From assembly GCF_014529535.1 (NCBI RefSeq), contig NW_023503340.1, positions 124,001 to 188,000 on the forward strand: a stretch of 64,000 nt of DNA, given 5' to 3'. Made by a program: the position numbers and the translations under genes. Positions 53,533 to 64,000 of the stretch are shown in pieces; the stretch's first letter is position 1, and every line of letters begins with the position of its first letter. The stretch comes from Bradysia coprophila (lineage: Eukaryota > Arthropoda > Insecta > Diptera > Sciaridae). A model generated the notes under the pieces. It had not been told where the DNA came from and did no database searches. It saw nothing but the letters and a program-made list of their open reading frames with translations.

Positions 53533-53746
53533 AGTATAGTTTCCACTTAAAAGGAGCACTCCGTTTAGCCTCCGTCTACATGACAGTTGTAAAATAGAAC
53601 AAAAGAACTGTCACGCAAAAACGGAGTGGAAATTGAATTTATTTCAATTTTTTACTCCGTTTACGTGACAGTTCTTTCGTTCTATTTTACAACTGTCATG
53701 TAAACGGAGGCTAAACGGAGTGCTCTTTTTAAGTGGAAACTATACT
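53533..53746. mobile_element. 214-bp Harbinger-like MITE nested in copy 4
   Basis: Ends AGTATAGTTTCCACTTAAAA and complement are flanked by TAA (53530-53532, 53747-53749). The intact site TTTCTAAGATGT is seen in the 15302 copy. The element is an almost continuous palindrome with CTCCGTTTAGCCTCCGT blocks. Confidence 0.82.
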
Positions 53747-55197
53747 TAAGATGTGCACATTTCATAATAATTTTACTTTAACTACACTAACGGACGCAAT
53801 AGGCTTACGGTCAAAGTAGGGTGACAGACGCACTAGGGTCACGTACGCAATAGATATACGGGTTTGTATGAGCCTCAGTCGCAGCAAACGCTCCGACTGT
53901 TCTGATAGCTCGTTTTTGATGATTCAGGCTCAAACGAAAGTAATTCCCGAGATAATTAAATTTTAATTCCAAAAATGATTCGGTCGCTTGCTGTAAATCC
54001 CTAAAAGATTGAGACCTAGATCCATATTTCTATGTGCGTACAAATGCCATCCAATAACTATAAAATCCTCTCGGCTCTCAGTATACGATCTGAACCAAAG
54101 AAGAGGAGAGGGAGACATGAAAAGCAAAAATATCGTAAATTCCATCGCATAAGAAACAAAAATAATAAATCAGATATGTTCGCTGAAGAATTGGTTTCCT
54201 TGTGATTATGTACCAACTCCTACCATGACACCAGATGAATACATAATTTGAAAATAAATATAATGTGTGTACACGATATACCGATGATTGTAATGGTCAT
54301 TGTCATTGGTTTGTGGATGAATTACAAACTTGATGTTGACGTTGGAGTTGTTGTTGTTATGCCTCTTTTGTATGAATTGGTTAAAATGTAAAAGCCGATG
54401 GTGTCGATGATTTTGGGATGTAGTAAAATTTTCTTAAAATTTTTTTATTTTTTCAAAAATGAAACGTATTCACAGCTTATGTAGACGTGTGTGATACGTT
54501 CTGTGTCGGTCGTTGTTTTTATTGTTTTATAATTTTATTCCGAGTATGGTCATCAAATAAGAATGAAGAAATCATAAATGATGAATTGATATGACTTATA
54601 TGAGTGCTTAATAACGGATCGACTCTGTTAATATTAATATTATTTGGCTTATTGGTGTCGGAGAGAAGACGAACAAAACCTGAATAAAATGATGATTAAC
54701 GTGAATACGATTTTGATTTGGTTTCATTGCAATGCATATGATATATTCCAACTCTTACTCATTTAGCTATTGATGGTCTGAGAGATTTAAAAAATTGATT
54801 TTCTTCAAAGTTACTTTTACAATTGAAATTATAACTGCAAATTAACCATACATTGACGCCCACAAAAAAAAGAGAGAACAAAATTTCTTTTGATCATTAA
54901 GCACGCGTAGTAATAATCTGTCTGGTTAAAAATAGATATTTGTTTACCGAGGGAACAAAATAGGAAATTCCAACAAGCGCAAAGTTTTTCGATCAGAGAT
55001 GGAATTTCCTATTTTCTTCAAGAAGTGAACACAATGACGTGTGATTAACCGTTTTGTTCCACGAAACAGAAACGTCATGTTATAACACAATTAAACAAAA
55101 AGAAAGATGACAGTTCGGGTAGAAAACGGCTCCTATCAAAACATGATGGGAGAAAATAGACATTTTCTCAACTCAGGGACGAAAAGTAAACGAGCCG

Positions 55198-56418
55198 TCA
55201 GAACAGTCGGAGCGTTTGCTCGTTCGAACCCGTACATCTATTGCGCACGTGACCCTAGTTCGTCCGTAGCCCTACTCTTCCCGTAAACGTCGGTAAAGTA
55301 AAATTCTTATGAAATTTGTACGTCTTAAAAATTGCGCATAGCGCAATTACGAAGCCCCGTACGATGTTCCTTTCAAACGTAACACAAATTTCAAATTGAC
55401 CTAAAATTTCCTCAGTCCTATATTAACCTATATTTACCTATAAATAAACAATTTACTGATAAATATGCTAGTATATAGCTCAAAATAACTATCTATACCG
55501 TTATATAGCTCAATATAGCTCAATATAGCTATATATATTTATATATAGATATCCATATTTGGGATTCTTGAAACACCACACACATAACCAATCCCTTCCC
55601 ACTGATCAGTAACTTTGTAAGTATCATTTTCACCGATTTATATTGTTTTTACAAAAATCCAAAATGGCCGCCGACGGCCATTTTATTAGGAGACCTGAAA
55701 TAGTACTGACGATTCACATTTATTAATACCTTTCAAACAAAAAAAAATTCATGAAATTTGGTCAAATTTTACTCAAGATATTAACAAAAAACACCACCTT
55801 CACTCTACGGCCGAGTAGCCTCATATAAGCTCACTCCAAGAGACCTAGCTCACGCTCCAGTGAACCGAATTTCATGAACTTTTTTTTCCCTTATTGGTAC
55901 GGTCAATACCTATCTAATAAAGCAAAATCTATCTAAATCCGTTCAAATTTGGCCAACGTTCAATCAAAAACGGGTTGCCGCCTCGTACCTAGTTCACACC
56001 AAGGGGTCTAACTCACGAGTCGGTCATCCAATTTCCATACACTTTTTTTTTGTCAATAGGTATTGTAAATACCTTTCATTTGATGTATCATTTACCAGTG
56101 TAGCCTTTAAATGGCCAGAGAAATCTTTGGAAAACATTAAAGCACTTATGGGGCCCCAACTCGGGAGGGGTCGACCCAAAATCGCCCATCTTCGAACTTA
56201 GCCTCACAATTTCAACTACCTTTCAGGGAAAAAAAATTTTTGAAATAGGATTTGATTTACTCAAGATATCGACAGACGGACAGACGGCCCAAATTTTTAT
56301 TGCGGATTCGTCATCTATGAACATAGGCAAACACTTTGCCCTTACCGTCTGCTTCGAATTCCATCAATTACACACGGCATCGTAATCCTATAAGCCCCTT
56401 CGTACTTCGTACGGGGCT
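55198..56418 (-). mobile_element. AGCCCCGTACG-family element, copy 5 (subfamily 2)
   Basis: It runs from GTCAGAACAGTCGGAGCG to ..ACTTCGTACGGGGCT. It contains a TATAGCTCAATATAGCTC AT-rich array (55480-55555) and the CCATTTTATTAGGAGACC body shared with 24060-24872. Confidence 0.65.
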
Positions 56419-56810
56419 AAAAAGCTGGCTTTTTTAGAAATACGTTGTATATAACTCGGGAAAAAATGCTTTTTAAAGCACATGTTGCCTATTGTCATAC
56501 TCGGCCTACGGCCTCAAAACATCTATTGCCAAAAAAAGCATTTATCACTCGGTGGCAATAATAACTATTTCTCCTCCGAACTGTCATCAGACAAAGCGTC
56601 ATTTTCTCATTTCCTTTTGAGTGGAGAAACTAAGGTTAATCACACCGCACATAGGAAAAAAAACTATATTAATCTTGCGACTGAGCTTAAAATATGATGA
56701 AACTGCAAATCAAGTGAATTATTCATTGCATCGCGATATATATTCTGTCGTCTGACGCACAAAATACACGTCAATGTTAATAGATGTTGCCAAACAATAT
56801 CTAGATTTTT

Positions 56811-58272
56811 AGCCCCGTACGAAGTACAAAGGGGCTTATAGGATTACGATGCCGTGTGTAATTGATGGAATTCGAAGCAGACGGTAAGGGCAAAGTGTTT
56901 GCCTATGTTCATAGATGACGAATCTGCAATAAAAATTTTGTCTGTCCGTCTGTCCGTCTGTCCGTCTGTCCGTCTGTCCGTCTGTCACGTCGATATCTTG
57001 AGTAAATCAAATCCGATTTCAAAAATTTTTTTTTTCCCTGAAAGATAGTCGAAATAGTGAGGCTAAGTTCGAAGATGGGCATATTCGGGTCGGCCCTTCG
57101 TGAGTTAGGGCCACCTAAGTGATTTAAGGTCTTTTGGTGATATTTATGGCAAAATAAACGATGGAAATGTAAATGACACGGCAAATGATTGGTATTGTCA
57201 ATACCAATCCAGGAAAAAAAAGTTTTTTAAAATCGGGTGAGTGGACCGTGAGTTAGGGCCTTAGAAGTGAAATGCTACTAGGGCCCTATGTGTATTTTAC
57301 ATAGAACTCGAGTAAATTTCATTCGTTTTTCGTAATTTTTGTTTGATTTGGAAGGTAATCGAATGCCGAATAGAATGTTGTTGAAAAAAAATTAAATTTG
57401 GGTCCTTGGCCTAAGGCCGCTACTAGGGCCCTATGTGTATTTCACATATAACTCGAGTATATTTCATCCGTTTTTCGTAATTTTTGTTTCATTTGGAAGG
57501 TAATCAAAGGCCGAATAGAATGTTGTTGAAAAAAAATTAAATTTGGGTCCTTGGACTTAGGCCACTACTAGGGCCCTATGTGTATTTTACATATAACTCG
57601 AGCAAATTTCATCCGTTTTTCGTAATTTTTGTTTCATTTGGGAGGTAATCAAAGGCCGAATAGAATGTAGTTGAAAAAAAAAATAAATTTGGGTCCTCGG
57701 ACTGAGGCCGATACTAGGGCCCTATGTGTATTTTACATATAACTCGAGCAAATTTCATTCGTTTTTCGTAATTTTTGTTTCATTTGGAAGGTAATCAAAG
57801 GCCGAATAGAATGTTGTTGTAAAAAAATTAAATTTGGGTCCTTGGACTGAGGCCGATACTAGGGCCCTATGTGTATTTTACATATAACTCGAGCAAATTT
57901 CATCCGTTTTTCGTAATTTTTGTTTCATTTGGAAGGTAATCAAAGGCCGAATAGAATGTAGTTGAAAAAAATTTTAAATTTGGGTCCTCGGACTGAGGCC
58001 GATACTAGGCCCTTCAAAAAAATAAAATTTTAGGGCGATTTGAAATTTTTGTTTCATTTGAAAGGAACGTCGTACGGGGCTTCGTAATTGCGCTATGCGC
58101 AATTTGTAAGATGTACATATTACATAATAATTTTACTTTAACTACATTAACCGGCGCAATAGGCTTACGGTCAAAGTAGGGTGACAGACGCACTAGGGTC
58201 ACGTACGCAATAGATATACGGGTTTGTACGGGGCTCAGTCGCAGCAAACGCTCCGACTGTTCTGATGGCTCG
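56811..58272 (+). mobile_element. AGCCCCGTACG-family element, copy 6 (longest)
   Basis: It begins AGCCCCGTACGAAGTACAAA. A (GTCTGTCC)n microsatellite lies at 56939-56990. There are about five ~140-bp tandem units (GGGCCCTATGTGTATTTTAC at about 57283, 57425, 57570, 57717, 57864), then GTCGTACGGGGCTTCG and the constant tail. It is the best template for the family consensus. It lies head to head with copy 5 across ~390 bp. Confidence 0.8.
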
Positions 58273-59101
58273 TTTTTTTAATGAAAAAAGAGTGCAATTC
58301 AATATTTATTGTACATTCAGCTGAATTGTTTACTGTTTCATTCGCATTTTTTTAAATAGAAACAAGCAATGAAATTAAATGTACGCCGCACATGTTATTA
58401 ACGATGGATCATGAAGTTCATAAAAGCGGAAAATTCTCCAGTCGTTAATCATAGTCTTTAAGGTATTGAGAATCTCTTTTATGATTTGATGCAGATCATA
58501 AATGCATCAATGCACTGAAAGGTTGCAAATTAATGTTATAACTTGGTATAGTGTATGATGTCGTTCGTTACATCGTTGTTCCGTTTAATTCTTAAAAATT
58601 GTTTACATTTTTATTGAGAGAAGAAATCATGTCACACATGATCGAAAAATCTATTTGAAAAAATCAAGTTATGTCGCACGATTTAGCAATGGTTAACCTT
58701 TCGCCAGTTAGAAAAAATGTTGTGTACTGTAATGCGTTAATATTCATTTCGCGTGCGTAAATATTCATTCGATGAAAGTGCGAAATTCCTACTGTACATA
58801 AAATCATGTTCTTGACTTGTGCTCTGTTCATTTCTTTCATTAAGTCTTCTCTTCGTGTAAGGAAATGACTAATTGAAAAATCTGTCAAGTACGTTTGAGT
58901 GTAAATCCATCTAAAGGTTGAAAAGCAAGTCCCATACAATTGGGAACCAAACGAATCCGGAACGTCCTCATACTCGGCAGAACTTTATACGTTTTTCCCT
59001 TACCAATGGTGACCTGTGAAGATGCATATGAGATCAAACTGGAACTTCGTACAAACGATGTGTTAGATCTTGTCGCGTATCTTGGCACTATCCCGGAAAT
59101 A

Positions 59102-59254
59102 GTAGATTACTTACTTATGGGAGAAATGATGGAAACTTTATTTGGTAAACAAATAACTACACTAAGTCTTTTACTAGGCATTTATATAGGACATTATATG
59201 CTGTTGAATGTGCCCCTAGTTTCCCATCATTTCTCCCATGGATACGTAATCTAC
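59102..59254. mobile_element. 153-bp mariner-like MITE
   Basis: GTAGATTAC..ATGGGAGAAATGATGG and its complement enclose a short loop, with TA on both sides (59100-59101, 59255-59256). It sits inside, and explains part of, the 161-codon open frame at 58940-59425, which is therefore not taken as a gene. Confidence 0.7.
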
Positions 59255-62200
59255 TACTTCATGCTTGTGCATATTTACTGCACTTTTAGTATGATCTTCC
59301 CTAAAAACTCGAGTTCGCTTAATATTTATCTTAATTTTTACAAAAACATTTTAGATACTCCTAACGAAACCAGTCTACTGGTCTTTCCTTCTATTCATCA
59401 AAAAGGGGGAATTTATTTTAAATGACCTAAATGAACGGGTCAACTAAAAAAAAATAGTGCAAGTTTACTTAAACCGATCGAACAACAACTGCAAACGATG
59501 CCTGAACTCTTCATGTCCAAGGTTAATATACAGAGCATATTTCTGCTTCAACTTTCGAAAACGAGTTTTTTTTTATACATTACATAGTGGTCAGAGTTTT
59601 GAGACCATAGGGTGGCTTAGTGGGGTCACAGTTGATTCGTTATTCTTGAAAAACGTTTGTTGAATGAAAAATGATGGTTTGTTTGCAAGGATGTCACTGG
59701 AACATGTCCGTTATTTTATAATGATTGGTCTGGTTTTCTTTGATAACTCTGTTAAGTTGATATGCAAACTTCAATGTCATTTTCTCCTGGTATTATTGCA
59801 AAATCTTTTCTAATTACTTCTAATCTCTACGAACATTTCCGTTCCACACAAGAGTTCAGTGACGATACTTCAGGCGACATAAAGACTTCGCGTTCAAAGT
59901 GTAATTTTAGATTTCTTGTAAGAAGACAAAGATAATCGAAATTGTTTGTATATAAGTATGTGCTGTACGTATAATACAGTACAGGTACTCAATTGAAAAT
60001 GAGGCCTCGATTCAGAATAAACGTAAAAAGAGATAAAACTGAGGAAACTAGATAAGGAATTTATTAGTCTCTAATTAATTATTGAGTGTGAAGCTCTGAT
60101 CAGAAATCTTTTCTTTTTTTTAATTATATTTATGATGAGTGTGAATGGTCTGTAATTGTAAAAGTAAGATATCGTCACTATCTCGAAATGTCCGCTATCA
60201 AAATATGAAACTTGTTCACATATTTTTAATTAAAACTCTGGAATTTTCAGAAAATCTTATCTCTCGAATGTTTGAATAAAATAATTAAATTTCAAAAAAG
60301 AACAACAACAACATCGTGTCCTCATGATCATGTACACGACTTTTTGTTTTGATAAATGTCAAAAACAAAATCGACTCCAATACAAAAAGAAAAACAAGGT
60401 GCAATTTGGCAGGCCGATGCAACGCAAAGTCTACAATTTCCGGAAAAAGTGAAAAATTTCTTTACATAAAGGAAACATTTTTGGTTAAATATTCGATGAA
60501 TGAATCAACGATTATAAGCTCCTCCTAAATCCAACGTATTGCACGACAGAGAGTATATTATTTATCAACCAGCAACCAATTCATCTTCGTGCCGTTATGT
60601 ACCAGCTTCAGTTTCCAGCATCCAATCGTGAACAGAGTGAGAGAGTGAGAGCTGTATGTGAACTAATACATCTAAACTCATTCAAATATGGGTGTGGCAA
60701 CGGTGATATTATATACAAGAAGAGGGTACTGGTACATTTTATGCTATATAGAGGAGAACGACCAGATTGTTATTAAATACACACCATACTGACACATAGT
60801 ACAATCTTCTCTGTGTATAGCAATTCGGTTATTTTCATACATATTTCGCAGGACCCGTAATTTTGTTGAATGCAATGGAAGGAATTCACAATTTTGAGTT
60901 CATTTCACAGTTCAGGTTTTATAGCACAACCACAGCATAATCAGCAGCTCTGTGCAGAATGAAAAATAATTTTTTCAGAGGATTTCGCCGTACGTAACAA
61001 GTCATTATGGGGTTGTGGCTGATATTAATACCACATATTTTTAACATTTGATAGCCTAGATTTCTGTTTGGCGATTTTTAATTCTCAATGTCAAACAATG
61101 TTCAGCATGTTCAGTCATCGTTTAATTTACATGATAGGCAAAATATTCTACTTTCTATAAGAGCTTGCAATTGAAATAGATGATTCTGTAAACCAAGAAA
61201 ATATGCAGGAGAAAGCCAAGACAGTACAGTCCCAAAATGGGACACAGAACCCATAACATTATAATTTTAATTCCTCCTGCTACAGCTTTGATTTGATTTA
61301 GATGTATTTCATTTTTTAAGCCCCGATAATTAAGTTTAATATTTCCATGGAAGGCGGTTGTGCCAATTATGATTCTTGAACATTGAATACAGATGCTCGT
61401 TATTACACATTTGAATGTATATTTCTTTCATAGGACTAGGTATGTTGCCATATTACATATTACTTCATCAGAGACTTTGTTGACTTACAATATAACTAAA
61501 ACATTGAATTTATTGTATCCACACAGACTATGCAAAACTGACTATTAGACAGAAAAAATATTCTGAAAACAAAGGAAAGATTGTCTAAACAAGAGCCATA
61601 TTTATCTGCAATTTCAGTTCCTAATATTATTCAGGCACTTCTCTCATCCAAGCAATACTATCATTTCATTTATAATTCACTAGACCTGTACATGATAATG
61701 GGTATGTCCTACTTCGTAGAGGTCGCCAAGTCCTGGTGAGATGTGGCATTTTTGATCAACATCATTAAATCCAAGGCAGCGCAAGATGCTATTATATCAT
61801 CCTCACAGTTCGAAACAGTTGCAGAAACCATTTTCGTTAAAAAAATACTATTTTCATCTTTTGGTTATGTGATTCCATTACAACTGCAGGAAAGGATGCA
61901 TGGCTGGAACTCAGAAACTTTTTTGGAAAAATGTTGTCGTGAATTTTCACTCATTTTCATAGATTTTCCCAAAAAAAATTGCAGGAAAACTTGGGAAAAT
62001 GTAGAAAAATATGGGAAAATGTTTTCCCAAAAATAGTTCCTAATGGAACTAGAGTATAATTCACGTTTCTGAGTAGAGGTAAGACGTCAGATATGTGTCG
62101 TCAGAGCTACTTAATTATATACGCCGAAAAAACAATCTTTATTCAAAAATGGACACAATTTTCATCACCATTTCTGTTCGAGTATTTCAAGGACGAATTT

Positions 62201-63489
62201 CTGCTGTAAAGGAACAAAATATCCCTTCCGAATTCTTACTATACAGCACTACAACAACAACTTCGATAATGGTAGAGACAACGACAATTCGCTTGGGGAA
62301 ATGATCAAACGAATGGAATGTTGTGAGAAATTTGTCTACCCGTCTGAAGAGTCTTAAGATCAATTTTACTCGTTAACAGATATCCAAATGTTGTTGTCAC
62401 TAAATAACCAACCAACAAAAAAAAATACAAAAAAATATTTCTCTCGATCTTATACAATGGCGTATATATTACGGATAGACTCATAAAAAGGCCTGACGAA
62501 ATCACCTTCTTTCCGTTTTTTTATCTATCTTGGAATCGTTTTAAAAATTACTTTAGAAGAAAAGGGTTATAAAGTGTCGTGATAGAGGTCAATTTTAGCA
62601 AGAGAATAATATGCCATACAGGATAAGCATATACATATACATATTAAACAAAAACGTCGAAAATAAAAAAAAGTTTCTGTTTTCCAACAAAAATGTATAA
62701 AACAAAACGAAAGAATAAAAAAAAACGTAAAAAACGGATGAGATGGTAGCGTACACACATTTTGTTATAGACTCTTCTATATACATTTAAACAAGACCGG
62801 AAAGGGTATAATCATTACCGAATGTAGCGCGTATAATAAATTAAATCCATTCTTAATTAATATATTCGTTAATCGGTTCGAAAGACTATATTATTGTTTT
62901 CTTAATGAGAAATTTAAGTGACTTGTGAGCCTTTGATATTTTTTGAATTAATTTCACCTTATTTGAATTTCAAAGTAGATCATTGTGTTTTAACATGCAC
63001 AGCACAATATCTGTTTTTTTTTCCTATAAAAAATTTTCAATTCAAAACAATACCCAATAATGATAATTTAAAGATTATAAGCAACTTGTGAAATATAAGT
63101 GAGTGTATCGGATTATTATTATTTTCGGTTAGCATTTTTATACTCGGGTCGTTTCATTAATGTTCATCAGATACAATATTGTCAACTGAAATAAATGAAA
63201 TGAAATAAAAAAAAAGTTTCATGATTGGAACATTTTTGGGAGTCGTGCACGTCTCTCGACATACAAAAAAAAAACTGGGTAAAAAATCTTTTATATCGTT
63301 TTTCGGCTATGGTACTGTTCATATTGACTATTTTACCAATCTCATTATGAAGACATATTCGAGACGTTAGGTAAGCCGATTCGCTATTATATATAGGAGT
63401 GATGAACACAATCGAATTGTAACGGCGATCAAACAAACTGCGTCCATATACACACATTGTATAGTCTGTAATCTATAAAATAAAATTTA

Positions 63490-64000
63490 ATGTTTGTTTG
63501 TTTATGTCTGTGTCGGAGCCCAGACGGAAAGTCCTACAGACTTGAAACTTGGCATATCGACTAATGAGAAAACTAAATAACCTCCATACAAACAACACAC
63601 CCTCTACGGGGAATAATGATCGAGATGTGCGTCAGCGTTATTTCACGCAGGACCACTTAGGTTGTTTGGCAGGGTGAAACGAAAAAACATATGAAACTGC
63701 TGGTCCCTCCGAGCAGAGTGAGACATTCCCCGTAGAGTGTGTGTTGTTTGTTTGGAGGTTATTTAGAGAAAACGTTTAAATGAATGTGCGAAAAAAAATC
63801 ACTTTCATGCGTTATTTGACGGACGATTTATTTTTTTCATTTTTACGTCGTGAACGCGTTTATTAAACGGTACCGCGTGAAAATTTTCAAGAAACATTTT
63901 ATTTTGACGCGCCAAAATTTTTTTTTTGGAAAATTTATTTTTTGCGCGGGAAAATATTTTCGACGTTTACAAATATTTAAATATAGGAGCCAGGACGGAA
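63490..64000. repeat. Repeat cut by window end, with a nested hairpin
   Basis: GGAGCCCAGACGGAA near 63517 recurs as GGAGCCAGGACGGAA at the very end, suggesting a direct repeat at least 465 bp apart. A ~195-bp hairpin (about 63571-63765) has CCCTCTACGGGGAAT and its complement in the arms and TAAATAACCTCC/GGAGGTTATTTA at the ends. Confidence 0.5.

Larger units (their letters stand above)
52376..53913 (+). mobile_element. AGCCCCGTACG-family element, copy 4, with two nested MITEs
   Basis: It lacks the first ~50 bp and has fewer tandem units. The body is collinear with the 15302 and 56811 copies up to GACGGGGCTTCG near 53060, then is interrupted by 53065-53510, resumes with GCGCTATGCGCAATTTCTAA, is interrupted again by 53533-53746, and ends ..GTTCTGATAGCTCG. 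Confidence 0.78.
42801..64000. other. Repeat-rich region without a convincing complete gene
   Basis: Beyond the elements listed separately, 43070-44400, 46370-48540, 51430-52370, 53920-54940, 58280-59090 and 59270-63470 show only AT-rich sequence and short ORFs with no domain I recognise. The 5' exon of Nf-YC should lie somewhere in the first part. Some of 59-63.5 kb could be UTR or intron of a gene outside the window. Confidence 0.6.

Noticed and set aside
58940..59425. 161-codon open frame on the plus strand
   Set aside because: It runs through a TA-flanked palindromic MITE (59102-59254), has no recognisable domain and shows AT-driven composition.
63182..63457. 91-codon minus-strand ORF
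   Set aside because: Composition is that of AT-rich noncoding DNA, with no splice context or recognisable motif.

Overview
This is nuclear DNA of an insect, most likely a nematoceran fly. It is AT-rich and gene-poor. Five protein-coding genes could be rebuilt exon by exon. Their proteins look most like fly proteins, several introns are only 55-75 bp with GT..AG ends, and the space between exons is packed with small non-autonomous DNA transposons. The species assignment is inference.

Layout. (1) 1-12969, minus: 5' half of plastin/fimbrin (Fim), cut by the window start. Two candidate alternative first coding exons (12889-12969 and 6561-6653) lie far upstream of the shared exons, and the introns hold foldback elements (3102-5130, 7262-8540). 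(2) 17639-19189, plus: complete Sap30, a Sin3/HDAC co-repressor subunit, with a 26-nt microexon and a possible alternative exon. (3) 21744-28689, minus: complete nine-exon UBASH3/ecdysteroid-phosphate phosphatase gene (UBA, 2H phosphoesterase, SH3, histidine phosphatase). (4) 30746-35272, minus: complete twelve-exon TRPV channel gene, best read as inactive (iav). (5) 41358-42329, minus: Nf-YC histone-fold subunit lacking its first exon. From about 42.8 kb to the end I find no convincing complete gene, only one coding-like exon near 44.5 kb.

Mobile DNA dominates the rest. Exact target-site duplications could be read directly for several elements: three hAT-like insertions of two families with 8-bp duplications (35442-36815, 42388-42792, 37054-37476); a 1.9-kb hAT-like element (48563-50461); a 1.6-kb element built from a (TTCCCAAATA)-type minisatellite (44765-46357); TA-flanked mariner-like foldbacks (3102-5130, 53065-53510, 59102-59254); and TAA-flanked Harbinger-like MITEs (14200-14330, 53533-53746). 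A dispersed family with AGCCCCGTACG ends and a ~140-bp internal tandem repeat occurs six times. One copy carries two younger elements nested in it.

The five genes do not form a functional unit. They are independent housekeeping, signalling and sensory genes. All splice joins described were checked for reading-frame continuity; the summed CDS lengths of Sap30, the phosphatase and iav are exact multiples of three. No rRNA gene, CRISPR or convincing functional tRNA was seen.
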